DNA of 64,000 nucleotides from Streptomyces formicae (GTDB taxonomy: Bacteria > Actinomycetota > Actinomycetes > Streptomycetales > Streptomycetaceae): positions 5,992,001-6,056,000 of the forward strand of contig NZ_CP022685.1 of the NCBI RefSeq assembly GCF_002556545.1. Reading direction: 5' to 3'. Numbering within the stretch: the stretch's first letter is position 1; each line of letters opens with the position of its first letter. Under the pieces are notes generated by a model. It saw only the letters and a list, made by a program, of their open reading frames with translations. It did not search any database and was not told the origin of the DNA. This document shows, in pieces, positions 9,257-17,951 of this stretch. The position numbers and the translations under genes were made by a program.

Positions 9257-9262
9257 TAGGCT
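9257..9262 (+). promoter_or_regulatory. Candidate -10 element TAGGCT of a leaderless transcript
   Basis: TAGGCT is followed by exactly 7 bases and an ATG at 9270, the geometry of leaderless actinobacterial mRNAs. I see no good -35. Confidence 0.5.
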
Positions 9263-9269
9263 CGGGCAT

Positions 9270-9341
9270 ATGCGGATTGCGGTTTCCTTACTGATCGAGG
9301 CGTGGGGCGCGCCGGGGGCGGCGAGCGGAGGGGCGCGATGA
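9270..9341 (+). CDS. Possible 23-residue leader peptide containing a TTA codon
   Basis: Reads MRIAVSLLIEAWGAPGAASG then GAR and stop. It would start at the first transcribed base after the TAGGCT box, contains a TTA leucine codon at 9288-9290, and its TGA overlaps the ATG of the next gene (ATGA at 9338-9341). Coupled translation would let the peptide gate expression of the SPOR-like protein. No homology is recognisable; it could be an ordinary 5' leader. Confidence 0.35.
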   Translation: MRIAVSLLIEAWGAPGAASGGAR

Positions 9342-9523
9342 ACGACGGGACGGTTCTGCTGCCCTGGCTCGTCATACGCCAGGACGACAACGGCAACCGC
9401 TACCGCGTGGGCAGGTACGCGACCAAGGCCGAGGCGCAGAAGATCGCGGACAGCCTCGACGACCGCGGCCACCAGCAGCTGTACTGGATCGAGAAGCTGA
9501 GCCCGAGCGGCAGCGGACGGTAA
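9338..9523 (+). CDS. Small SPOR-like domain protein
   Basis: 61 residues. The ATG at 9338 is chosen because GGAGGGG lies just upstream. The sequence LVIRQDDNGNRYRVGRYATKAEAQKIADSLDDRG has the strand-helix pattern of a SPOR-like fold (a property residue pair such as YRVG followed by KAEAQKIADSL). There is no signal peptide or membrane helix, so unlike typical SPOR proteins it is probably cytoplasmic. Function unknown. It overlaps a possible leader peptide by four bases. Confidence 0.8.
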   Translation: MNDGTVLLPWLVIRQDDNGNRYRVGRYATKAEAQKIADSLDDRGHQQLYWIEKLSPSGSGR

Positions 9524-9566
9524 CGAGGGCGGCCCGCGGATTTCGAACCGGCCGCAGCGGAGCGCC

Positions 9567-9572
9567 TAGGCT
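9567..9572 (+). promoter_or_regulatory. -10 element TAGGCT of a leaderless Nudix mRNA
   Basis: TAGGCT stands exactly 7 bases before the ATG at 9580, and no Shine-Dalgarno is present, so transcription probably begins at the A of the start codon. Confidence 0.55.
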
Positions 9573-9579
9573 CCGGCCC

Positions 9580-9981
9580 ATGAACGATCGCATCGTGGTG
9601 GGCGCCGCCCTGTACGACGACGAGGGCCGCCTGCTCGCCGCGCGGCGCTCCGCCCCGCCGGAACTGGCGGGCGGCTGGGAGCTCCCCGGCGGCAAGGTCG
9701 AGCCCGGCGAGCGCTGCGAGGACGCCCTCGTGCGCGAGCTCCGCGAGGAGCTGGGCGTCGAGGCCGTACCCCTGGAGCGCGTGCCCGGGCAGTGGCCGCT
9801 GCCCAAGGGGTATGCGCTGCGGGTGTGGAAGGCCCGCCTGGTCTCCGGAGAGCCGGAGCCCCTGGAGGATCACGACGCGCTGCGCTGGCTGACGCCGGAC
9901 GAGGTCTGGTCGGTGGACTGGCTGGCCGCCGACGTGCCCGCGGTCTCCGCGGCGCTCGCGGTGCCGGGCGCCGCGGACTGA
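9580..9981 (+). CDS. Nudix hydrolase (MutT-like)
   Basis: 133 residues. The Nudix box GX5EX7REUXEEXGU is complete: GGKVEPGERCEDALVRELRE then ELGV at about 34-57, with the metal-binding Glu residues present. Length and the LLAARRSAPPELAGGWELPGG lead-in match the MutT/CTP pyrophosphohydrolase branch, which removes oxidised or non-canonical nucleoside triphosphates; the exact substrate cannot be read from sequence. Likely leaderless and monocistronic. Confidence 0.9.
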   Translation: MNDRIVVGAALYDDEGRLLAARRSAPPELAGGWELPGGKVEPGERCEDALVRELREELGVEAVPLERVPGQWPLPKGYALRVWKARLVSGEPEPLEDHDALRWLTPDEVWSVDWLAADVPAVSAALAVPGAAD

Positions 9982-10107
9982 CTCCGCCTACGCCGTTCGT
10001 GCCACAGTGCGCCCAGGTAAGCGGTAATCCTGCCGGGATATCGGGTATGTGCCCATTAACCCCATGAAACCGGACAGGTTCCGCATCTGGTCTGGAAGTG
10101 ATTCGGC

Positions 10108-10515
10108 GTGATCGACACCGAAGGCGACTGCGCCGAATGGGATTTTCCCGCGGACCCCGGCGCCGTCCGCACCGCCCGCGCCGTCGTCCGTGAGCAATTG
10201 GGCGACTGGGGCCTCGCGCCGCTCGGCGACGTCACCGTGTTGCTCGTGAGCGAGTTGGTGACCAATTCCCTGCGCTATGCGTCAGGGCCCATCGGCGTAC
10301 GCCTCGTACGTCCCGTGGACCCCATGGGCACGCTGCGTGTGGAGGTGTCCGACCCGCTCCCCGACCCCCCTCTGGAACGGAACGCGGGGCCCGACGACGA
10401 GGGCGGCAGGGGCCTCCAGCTGGTGGCCCGCTCGGCCAGGAGCTGGGGCACACGTCCGGGCCGGACGGGCCGGACGGGAAAGACGGTGTGGTTCGAGCTG
10501 GCGCTGCCGGGTTAG
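10108..10515 (+). CDS. Stand-alone HATPase_c protein (RsbW/SpoIIAB-like anti-sigma kinase)
   Basis: 135 residues. N-box SELVTNSLRYA, a G1-like VEVSDPLPD, and DEGGRGLQLV plus GKTVWFELALP form the Bergerat ATP-binding fold of actinobacterial RsbW-like proteins. These bind sigma factors or phosphorylate anti-anti-sigma factors. The next gene ends in a domain with nearly the same closing motifs, so the two probably act on the same kind of partner. GTG start, with GGAAG upstream. Confidence 0.85.
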   Translation: MIDTEGDCAEWDFPADPGAVRTARAVVREQLGDWGLAPLGDVTVLLVSELVTNSLRYASGPIGVRLVRPVDPMGTLRVEVSDPLPDPPLERNAGPDDEGGRGLQLVARSARSWGTRPGRTGRTGKTVWFELALPG

Positions 10516-10688
10516 AAGACTTGCAGTGTGCGAAAGGTGTCGGGCACAAGGGCGGCACGGGCCAAAAGGAGTCGAGTCCGTGCTGTGATCGTGAACGCCG
10601 TGTGGCGCGGTGCCGTAGTGCTGGATACTGCGGGCAGCCGTATGCGGTGACCGGTGCCGGACGCGGTGAGCTGGAGGGGACGGTTCGC

Positions 10689-13346
10689 GTGAGCGAGATA
10701 CCAGCGAAGGCGACGGGGCCGAGCGGCCCGTCGGGCGACGCGACTGCCGAGGGTGTCGGCGACGGCATGGCCGACGAGCCAGGTGGCGCCGGGGCCGAGG
10801 GGCCCGCGGAAGCGACGGCGGACGAGACCTGGCAGAGCAACCCACCCGGCTCGATCTACGACTACATCAAGGTCGCCTCGTTCTCGATCGGCGCCGACGG
10901 CCTCGTCGACCAGTGGAGCGTGCGTGCCGAGCGGCTGTTCGGCGTGGCCGCGCGGGACGCCGTGGGCAAGGACCCGATCGAGGCGTTCGTGCCGCCCGAG
11001 CTGCGCGCGGGCGGTCACCGCAAGATGGCGGAGATCCTCGACGGGCGGGAGTGGACGGGCGTCGTCCCCTTCCGTTTGCCCGAAGGGGGCCGGCTCGACG
11101 GCGGCGGCACGGAAGGCATCGCCGAGGTCTACGTGATGCCGACCGAGACGGAGGACGGTGAGCGGGCCGCGGTCTGCATCGTCGTCGACGTCCGCGCGCT
11201 CCGGCAGATCGAGACGGACCTCGCGGCCTCGCAGGCCATTTTCGGCCAATCTCCGTTCGGCTTCCTGCTGTTCGGCACCGACCTGAAGGTGCAGCGCGCC
11301 AACCGCCGCTTCGTCGAGGTCTTCGGCGGCGGCGCCGAGGACCAGCGCGGCCGCACTGTGCACGACTACCTGCCGCGCCACGAGGCCGACCGCATGTCCG
11401 CCGCCCTCAAACGGGTCCTGGAAACCGGCGACGCCGTGACGGACATGCAGATCGTGGGCCCCACGCCCGGCGGCACCGACCGCAGGCACTGGTCGATCAA
11501 CCTCTACCGCGTGCACAGCGGTTCGGGCCGCCCGATCGGGGTCGCGGGCCTCGGCACCGACGTCACCAGGCGGCACGCGGCGGCCCGCGAAGCCGCCCAC
11601 GCCCGCCGCAACCTCGCACTCCTGAACGAGGCGGGCGCCCGCATCGGCAACTCCCTCGACCTGGAGACCACCGCGAGGGAACTCCTCGACGTCGCCGTCC
11701 CCGGCTTCTGCGACCTCGCGTCCGTGGACCTCTACCAAGGGCTCCTCGACGGCGACGAGACTCCGCCCGGACTCGCCGACGGCAGCGCGGAGCTGCGCAG
11801 AGTGGCCTTCGCGAGCGCCGTCGCGGACGCTCCGTTTCCGGCGGGGACCGGGCCCGTGGACGTGGGCGCCGTGCACCGCTACGCGTTCACGTCGCCGTGC
11901 GCCGACGCGCTGCGCACGGCACGGCCCCGGCTGATCACGGCAGGTGACGACGAGTCCGCGAGCCGCCTCACCGGCGGCCTCATCCAGTCGACGCTCGCCG
12001 TGCCGATGGTCGCGCACGACACCGTGGTCGGCCTCGCCCAGTTCTCCCGTACGAAGGGCAGCGAACCCTTCGGCGAGCGCGACAGGGCCCTCGCCGTCGA
12101 GCTGGCCGCGCGCGCCGCCGTCTGCATGGACAACGCCCGCCTCTACCGCAGGGAGCACGAGCGCGCGCTGATACTGCAACGCTCCCTGCTGCCGCCCGGC
12201 GACCCGGAGGCGTCCGGGCTCGACATCGCCTGCCGCTACCTGCCGGGCAACGCGGCCACCGAGGTCGGCGGCGACTGGTTCGACGTCATCGAGCTCCCGG
12301 GGCACCGCACCGCGCTGGTCGTCGGCGACGTCATGGGCCGCGGCCTGCGCGCCGCCGTCGCCATGGGCGAACTGCGCACCGCCGTACGCACCCTGGCCCT
12401 GCTCGACCTGGAGCCCGCCGACGTCCTCTCCGCCCTCGACGAGATCGCCCGCGGCCTCGGCAACCCCGCGGGGCCCCAGCAGGCCACCCGCGCGGCCCGC
12501 AAGGCCGCGGACGCGGACCTCAGTGAGGTGTACCTCGCCACCTGCGTGTACGCGGTCTACGACGCCGTCACGCGACGCTGCACCTTCGCCAACGCGGGCC
12601 ACCTGCCGCCCGTGCTCGTCGAGCCAGGCGAGTCCGCGCTCATGCTCGACGTGCCCCCCGGCATGCCGCTCGGCGTGGGCGGCGAGCCCTTCGAGGACGT
12701 CGAGGTCGAACTCCCCGAGGGTGCCCTGCTCGCGCTCTACACCGACGGCCTCGTCGAATCCCGCGACCATCCGCTGGACGAGGGCCTGAACGCGTTCGTC
12801 CGCGCGCTCAGCGACGCGCCACCGGCCCTGGAGGACGTCTGCGACCACGTCCTGAGCACCCTCGACACCCACCACGGAGAGGACGACATCGCGCTCCTGA
12901 TGGCGCGCGTCGAGGGACTGCCCGCCGAGCACGTCGGCGACTGGACGCTGCCGCGCGACCCCAAGTCCGTGGGCCGCGCCCGCGAACTGGCCTGCGAACA
13001 GCTGCGCTCCTGGGACCTGGAGCGGCTCTGCGACACGGCGGAACTCCTGGTCAGCGAGCTCGTCACCAACGCGCTCAGATACGGCGAGGGCGACATCAGA
13101 CTGCGGCTCCTGCTGGACCGCACCCTGGTGTGCGAGGTGTGGGACGGCGGCTTCGTGCAGCCCCGTCGGCGCCGAGCTCGCGACACCGACGAGGGCGGGC
13201 GCGGACTCCAGCTCGTCGGCCTCCTGAGCGCGGCCTGGGGCTCGCGCAGGACGCCGCACGGCAAGACGGTCTGGTTCGAACTGGCGTTGCCGAACGGGGA
13301 AGTGGAGCCGATGGACGCGGCGGAGGCGTTGCTCAGTCTGTTCTGA
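10689..13346 (+). CDS. PAS-PAS-GAF-PP2C(SpoIIE)-HATPase multidomain signalling protein
   Basis: 885 residues from the GTG at 10689, chosen over upstream starts for the GGAGGGG just before it. After a Gly/Ala-rich 50 residues come two PAS domains (about 55-165 and 175-295), a GAF domain (about 310-490), a PP2C/SpoIIE phosphatase (about 500-735, with GGDWFDVIELPG, VGDVMGRGLRAA and LYTDGLVESRD supplying the metal-binding Asp/Gly residues), and a C-terminal RsbW-like HATPase (about 755-870, SELVTNALRYG and GGRGLQLVG). Having both a phosphatase and a kinase-type domain, it should control an anti-anti-sigma factor in response to a signal sensed by PAS or GAF. No membrane segment is visible, so it is cytoplasmic. 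The target sigma factor is not encoded here. Confidence 0.92.
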   Translation: MSEIPAKATGPSGPSGDATAEGVGDGMADEPGGAGAEGPAEATADETWQSNPPGSIYDYIKVASFSIGADGLVDQWSVRAERLFGVAARDAVGKDPIEAFVPPELRAGGHRKMAEILDGREWTGVVPFRLPEGGRLDGGGTEGIAEVYVMPTETEDGERAAVCIVVDVRALRQIETDLAASQAIFGQSPFGFLLFGTDLKVQRANRRFVEVFGGGAEDQRGRTVHDYLPRHEADRMSAALKRVLETGDAVTDMQIVGPTPGGTDRRHWSINLYRVHSGSGRPIGVAGLGTDVTRRHAAAREAAHARRNLALLNEAGARIGNSLDLETTARELLDVAVPGFCDLASVDLYQGLLDGDETPPGLADGSAELRRVAFASAVADAPFPAGTGPVDVGAVHRYAFTSPCADALRTARPRLITAGDDESASRLTGGLIQSTLAVPMVAHDTVVGLAQFSRTKGSEPFGERDRALAVELAARAAVCMDNARLYRREHERALILQRSLLPPGDPEASGLDIACRYLPGNAATEVGGDWFDVIELPGHRTALVVGDVMGRGLRAAVAMGELRTAVRTLALLDLEPADVLSALDEIARGLGNPAGPQQATRAARKAADADLSEVYLATCVYAVYDAVTRRCTFANAGHLPPVLVEPGESALMLDVPPGMPLGVGGEPFEDVEVELPEGALLALYTDGLVESRDHPLDEGLNAFVRALSDAPPALEDVCDHVLSTLDTHHGEDDIALLMARVEGLPAEHVGDWTLPRDPKSVGRARELACEQLRSWDLERLCDTAELLVSELVTNALRYGEGDIRLRLLLDRTLVCEVWDGGFVQPRRRRARDTDEGGRGLQLVGLLSAAWGSRRTPHGKTVWFELALPNGEVEPMDAAEALLSLF

Positions 13347-13378
13347 CGGTCACGTTCATGTGGCGGCCTTGAGAGGGT

Positions 13379-14092
13379 TCAGGTGGTCGCCTTGAGGGCG
13401 GCGAGGCGGGCTTCGACCTCCGCCGCGTCGCCCAGGCCGTCCAGCTCCTCGAACTGCGCGTCGAGCGAGGAGGCGGCGAGTTCCTGCCTGCCGAGCGCCC
13501 GTGCCTCCTCGCGCCGCACCTTCTCCTCGAAGCGGCTCAGCTCGCTGGTCGGATCCAGGACGTCGATGTTCCGGGCCGCGTCCAGCATCTGGTTCTGGGC
13601 CTCGGCGGTCTTGGCGCGGGCCACCAACTGGTCTCGGCGTGCGCGCAGTTCCGTCAGCTTGACCTTCATCCGGTCCAGCCCGGACCGCAGCTTGTCCACG
13701 ATCTCGGTCTGCGACGCGATCGTCGGCTCGGCCTCCTTGGCCTCCTTCTCGGCCTGGAGCTGTCGGCCGAGCGCCACCTTGGCGAGCCGGTCGAACGTGT
13801 CGGCCTCCGCGGCGTTCCCGTCCGCGCGCAGCTCGTCGCCCTTCCTGCTCGCGGCGAGCGCCTTGGCACCCCACTCCAGGGCCGCGTCCTGGTCCTCCTT
13901 GTGGTCCTGCTCCAGCATCCGGAGATTGCCGATGGTGGCGGCCACCGCCTCCTCGGCCTCCTTGATGTTGTCCGTGTAGTCGCGGATCAGCTGGTCGAGC
14001 ATCTTCTGCGGGTCCTCGGCCTGGTCGAGGAGCGCGTTGATGTTCGCCTTGGCGAGCTGGGCGACGCGGCCGAGGATGGTCTGCTTGGTCAT
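13379..14092 (-). CDS. pspA: PspA/IM30 family phage-shock protein
   Basis: 237 residues, essentially one long coiled coil (25-215) with the family start MTKQTILGRVAQLAKANINALLDQAEDPQKM-type amphipathic segment. PspA/IM30 proteins assemble ESCRT-III-like polymers on damaged membranes. AGAGGCGAG lies before the ATG. The gene lies 103 bp downstream of the TPM-domain gene on the same strand, an arrangement seen in other Streptomyces, which supports a joint membrane-stress role. It ends convergently with the SpoIIE-type gene, 32 bases away. Confidence 0.93.
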   Translation of the reverse strand: MTKQTILGRVAQLAKANINALLDQAEDPQKMLDQLIRDYTDNIKEAEEAVAATIGNLRMLEQDHKEDQDAALEWGAKALAASRKGDELRADGNAAEADTFDRLAKVALGRQLQAEKEAKEAEPTIASQTEIVDKLRSGLDRMKVKLTELRARRDQLVARAKTAEAQNQMLDAARNIDVLDPTSELSRFEEKVRREEARALGRQELAASSLDAQFEELDGLGDAAEVEARLAALKATT

Positions 14093-14195
14093 GAGCTCGC
14101 CTCTTTGCGTTGGTCTTCGCGTGGGTCTTTGCGTTGGTCTTCTTACGAGGGGGCCTTGGAGCTAGCCGTCAGGGCTGGTCAGAGCCGGTGGAAGG

Positions 14196-16295
14196 TCAGA
14201 ACCTGCCGCCTCCGCCCCGGCGCCCCCGCGTCCCGCCGCCACCGAAGCTCCCGGGTCCGCCGCCACCGAAACCGCCCCCTCCGTAGTGACCGCCTCCGCC
14301 GCCCGCGCCGCCGCCCATGCCCCGGCCCATGCCTCCGAGGAGTTCGCCGAGGATGATCCCGCCGAGCACCGCGCCACCCGTACCGCCGCCCCGGCCACCG
14401 CCACCGCCGAGCCCTCCGTAGGGGTTGCCGTAGCCCCGTACGTCCCGCTCGGCGAGCTGCTGCGCCTGCCGGGCCAGCGCGTCCGCCTGCTGGGCGTCGG
14501 CGAGCGCGGCCGTGGCGTCGTCGTCCTGGGCCGCCTCCGCCTGCCCGAGGTGGCGCTGTGCCTCGGCGAGACGGGTCCGCGCCTCGCTGCCGACGGCGCC
14601 GCGGTGCGTGGTCACGAAGTCCGCCGCGACGCCGACGGCGCTGCGCGCGGTGAGCAGGGCCTGGGCGAGCAGGGACCGGGCGCGGCGGTCGGTGACCTCG
14701 CGCTCGCGGGCGCCCGCGAGCGCCGCGTCGAGTGCGGCGTCGGCCTCCTCGACGCGGCGCAGGGCCTCGATGGGGTCGTAGGGGCCCGCGGACGTCCGCC
14801 CGCGCACCTCGGCGACCACAGACTCCGCGCGGGCGACACGGCCCCGCAGATCGGCCGTGGAGACGCCTTCCGCGGTGCCCTCCAGGAGGCCGCGCGCGTC
14901 GGCGAGGTCGGCCTCGGCGTCGGTGAGCGCGGCGGTCAGCTTCTCAGCGGCCCGCGCGAGCTCGTCGGCGAGGCGGTCGACGGCGTCCACGAAGGTGCCC
15001 GCCTGGTCGACGGCGCCCTCGGCGGCCCGCAGATGGACGGCGGCGTTCCCGCTCTCGCCCGCGTCCAGGGACTGCCGGGCCTGGTTGAGGTGCGTGGTGG
15101 CGAAGACCAGGCGGTCCTTGGCCTGCTCGACATGGCCGACGACGGACGCGGACGCGCTCGGCGCGTACGTCGCACGGAGGGCGTCGAGGGTCTCGCCTGC
15201 CGCGTTGGTACGCCCCGCCACCTGCCGGAACACGGTTTCCGCGTGCTCCAGGGCCGCCGGGGCGTTCTTCTCCAGGGCGCGCAGCTGGTCGAAGCCCGCC
15301 GTCTCGGCGTCGAGGCGGCGGCCCGCCTCCGTGCAGCGCGCGACGATCTCGTCCAGCATGCGGCGCCTGGTCGGGTCGTCCTCGGGGAAGGCGTCGTCGA
15401 GCTCCTGCCGCAGCCGGAACGCGGCCGTCAGTTCGGCCTGTGCGTACGTCAGCGCGGCGCTGAAGGGCTCGGCCGCCTCCTCGCCGTACTGGGCGGTGGC
15501 GAAGCCGAGCTCCTCGGTGCTGGTGCGGATCGCGTCGTCGGTCTCCACGAGCAGGCGGCTGGCCTGCTGGTCGAGCTCGGGCAGCGGGGTGAGGTCCTTG
15601 CCCGTGCCGCGGCCCCGACCGCCGCCGGGCGTCGTGCGCGTGGTGACCCGCTTTCTGCGCCGCTTGTACGCGACCGTCGCCGCGATCCCGGCCGCGCCCA
15701 CAGCGACCACGGGGAGCACCAGGTCACCGGCGGTGGAGCCGTCGTCGTCGGCCCCGGGGTCGGCCGAGCCCGGCGTGATCGCGGGGGTCGGCACCGGCTG
15801 CCCGGCGAGGACCGCGCGGTAGCCGTTCGCGGCGCCGACGGCGGCTCCCGCCCAGTCGTTCTCGCGCAGGGCGGGCCTGATCGCGGTGGTGGCGACGTCC
15901 CGGAGCTGTGCGTCGGTGAGCCGCGAAGCGTCGTCCACGGAGTAGGCGAACTGCCGGTCGCGGGTGGCGACGGCGAGCAGCACGTCGTCGATGCCGAGGC
16001 CGTTGCGCCGGGCGGTGGCATCCGCCCAGCTCTGCGCGGAGCGGCCGGAGAAATCGCGCACGTAGGCGACGAAGAGCTGCACGCCGCGGTCGTCGTAGAG
16101 TCGGTCGAGTGCCTGCTCGGCGGCGTCCTTCCGGTCCCCGAGCGCGCCCGCCTTGTCGGTGATCTGGCCGGTGCGGGAGAGCGTGACCGGATCGTCGGCG
16201 AACGCGCGCGGGGGACACAGCAACGGGAACCAGGCGAGCAGCACGGCCACCGCGGCCGCTGCCGCCCGCCCGGCCAGGTGCGAGGGCGGCGTCAC
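14196..16295 (-). CDS. TPM-domain membrane protein with coiled coil and Gly-rich tail
   Basis: 699 residues. Sec signal (1-34, ending near AFADD), an extracytoplasmic TPM/Psb32-like domain (about 40-165, with DRGVQLFVAYVRDFSG and DDVLLAVATRDRQFAYSV), a membrane helix (LVLPVVAVGAAGIAATVAY, about 190-210) followed by KRRRKR, then a long cytoplasmic Ala/Glu-rich coiled coil (about 240-620) and a C-terminal glycine-rich tail (GGGG and GGMGRGMGG blocks). The TPM domain is found in phosphatase-like and photosystem-repair proteins. Placed upstream of pspA, it may pass envelope signals to the PspA coat; this is inference. Confidence 0.87.
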   Translation of the reverse strand: MTPPSHLAGRAAAAAVAVLLAWFPLLCPPRAFADDPVTLSRTGQITDKAGALGDRKDAAEQALDRLYDDRGVQLFVAYVRDFSGRSAQSWADATARRNGLGIDDVLLAVATRDRQFAYSVDDASRLTDAQLRDVATTAIRPALRENDWAGAAVGAANGYRAVLAGQPVPTPAITPGSADPGADDDGSTAGDLVLPVVAVGAAGIAATVAYKRRRKRVTTRTTPGGGRGRGTGKDLTPLPELDQQASRLLVETDDAIRTSTEELGFATAQYGEEAAEPFSAALTYAQAELTAAFRLRQELDDAFPEDDPTRRRMLDEIVARCTEAGRRLDAETAGFDQLRALEKNAPAALEHAETVFRQVAGRTNAAGETLDALRATYAPSASASVVGHVEQAKDRLVFATTHLNQARQSLDAGESGNAAVHLRAAEGAVDQAGTFVDAVDRLADELARAAEKLTAALTDAEADLADARGLLEGTAEGVSTADLRGRVARAESVVAEVRGRTSAGPYDPIEALRRVEEADAALDAALAGAREREVTDRRARSLLAQALLTARSAVGVAADFVTTHRGAVGSEARTRLAEAQRHLGQAEAAQDDDATAALADAQQADALARQAQQLAERDVRGYGNPYGGLGGGGGRGGGTGGAVLGGIILGELLGGMGRGMGGGAGGGGGHYGGGGFGGGGPGSFGGGGTRGRRGGGGRF

Positions 16296-16394
16296 ATTTG
16301 GGAGCGTATGGCGGTATTCGGGGGGACGCGACCGGGCCGGGTGGCGGCACTCCGAAGCAGCGCGTGGCCACCGCGCGCCCTCCCACGCGTCCCC

Positions 16395-17819
16395 TCAGAT
16401 GCTGAAGCGCTCCTTGGCGAGCAGCGGCCGCACGCGCGTGGCGAAGCCGCCGGTGCGGAACGGCGCCTGCAGCAGTCCGGGCCGCAGTTCCTGGGCGAGG
16501 GCCGCAGCGATCATGCCCTGGTCCAGGGCGAGCGCGAAGTCGCTGACCCGTCCGCTGCGCACGTCCACGGAATCGCGGAATCCGTACGTCTCGTCGTACG
16601 CCCCGAAGTCGCGCTCCAGCGCCTTCAGGTTGTCGATGGCCGCCCCGCGCGCGTGGGGGAGCGCCAGGAAGGAGGCGTGCGGCGTGACGACGCCGAGGGA
16701 GTGGTAGCCGTCGACCTGCATGCCGATCGCGTCGACGCCGTACTCGCGGTACCCGCCGTCGGGGATGTTCGCGGGGGAGAAGCCCCAGTAGCCGTACCTC
16801 TCCTCGATCAGACCGTGTTCGATCTGGGCGCGCACATAGCGGTCGTGCGTGGTGCCCCACGCGCGCGGGGACCACTCGGGCTCGGGCACGAAGAGCGGCA
16901 CCATGAGCGCCTCGAACATCGAGCCGCCCCAGGTGGGCACGAGCTTGCGCCCCCGGTAGGTGTAGTGGCCCTGCCAGACGCGGACGCCGTCGATGGTGAC
17001 GTAGCCGCCGCCGGGCCGCTGTTCCTGCTCGTGCTCGGGGAGCATGGTGCGCAGCAGGTGCCAGTAGTGGTCGGCGGGGATCGAGCCGTCCGCGATGCCG
17101 AGGTAACTGGCCATGCGCGGCTCGGTGTTGAGGGCGCCGTAGTGATGGGCGGTCGGCTCGCCGGTGTCGGTCCAGAACCCGCCGCGCAGCTGTCCGGGGC
17201 CCGCGACCGGGTCCGCCGGGTCGTACGGCGTGTAGAAGTACGACCAGTCCGCGCCCGCCAGCAGCTTCGCGACGCGGGGGCGCAGGGCGGGGTCGGCGTG
17301 GGCGGCGATGCGCAGACCGGTGACCAGCCAGGCGTTGTCGACGGACGACAGGAACGGGCGGACCGGGTCGCCGGTGCCCGGCCAGCTGGTGAGGACCGAA
17401 CCGTCGTGCGCGTCGTACCAGTTGAGCCAGAAGCCGTGGTGCCGCTCCAGCTTCTCGACGGCCGCGACGGTGCGGGCGAGGCGGCGGTGCATCGCGCCGT
17501 CGCCGATGACGCCGAGGCCGCGGGCGGCGACGGTGGTCCAGAGCCCGCAGCCGATGTTGGTCGGCGAGGTCTGGCGCGAGGGGACCGGGGTGCCGGGGCC
17601 GCTGACGTCGATCTTGTCGGCGGCGAGACCGAGGTCGGTCGTCATTGCCTCGATCGAGTGATGCGTGGCACGGAACCACTTCCGCAGCAGCGGTGTATCA
17701 GAGGTATGAGGACGAAACGAAGGAACCCGCGGGGCCGCTGCGGCGGCCGGTGCGCCACCGAGGGCCAGGGCAGCGGCCCCGGCTCCCGCCCCGGCGGCGA
17801 GGAATGTACGACGATCCAT
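16395..17819 (-). CDS. Tat-exported Glycoamylase-family (GH144-like) glucanase
   Basis: 474 residues. The N-terminus MDRRTFLAAGAGAGAAALAL is a twin-arginine signal ending near AAAAP. The body shows the Pfam Glycoamylase (PF10091) signature in order: TSPTNIGCGLWTT, HHGFWLNWYDAHDG, SSVDNAWLVTG, WGGSMFEALM, YGYWGFSPAN, GYREYGVDAIG and the late ALDQGMIAAAL. Characterised members include GH144 endo-beta-1,2-glucanases, and the fold also forms part of cyclic beta-1,2-glucan synthase. GGGAG precedes the ATG. It lies 132 bp downstream of a GH1 beta-glucosidase and a sugar ABC importer, so it probably cuts an external glucan into imported oligosaccharides. The beta-1,2 linkage is inferred from the family, not seen. 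Confidence 0.85.
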   Translation of the reverse strand: MDRRTFLAAGAGAGAAALALGGAPAAAAAPRVPSFRPHTSDTPLLRKWFRATHHSIEAMTTDLGLAADKIDVSGPGTPVPSRQTSPTNIGCGLWTTVAARGLGVIGDGAMHRRLARTVAAVEKLERHHGFWLNWYDAHDGSVLTSWPGTGDPVRPFLSSVDNAWLVTGLRIAAHADPALRPRVAKLLAGADWSYFYTPYDPADPVAGPGQLRGGFWTDTGEPTAHHYGALNTEPRMASYLGIADGSIPADHYWHLLRTMLPEHEQEQRPGGGYVTIDGVRVWQGHYTYRGRKLVPTWGGSMFEALMVPLFVPEPEWSPRAWGTTHDRYVRAQIEHGLIEERYGYWGFSPANIPDGGYREYGVDAIGMQVDGYHSLGVVTPHASFLALPHARGAAIDNLKALERDFGAYDETYGFRDSVDVRSGRVSDFALALDQGMIAAALAQELRPGLLQAPFRTGGFATRVRPLLAKERFSI

Positions 17820-17951
17820 GAAGGTCCAACTCCCAGTGACAGGTGTGCCGGTGACAGGTATGGAAGGGGAGGTTCGTGGCGTGCGGCGGTGATACGGGGA
17901 CCGACCGCTGTCAGGTGCGGTCGGCCCCCGAGCTGGGGAGGGTGCGCTGAA

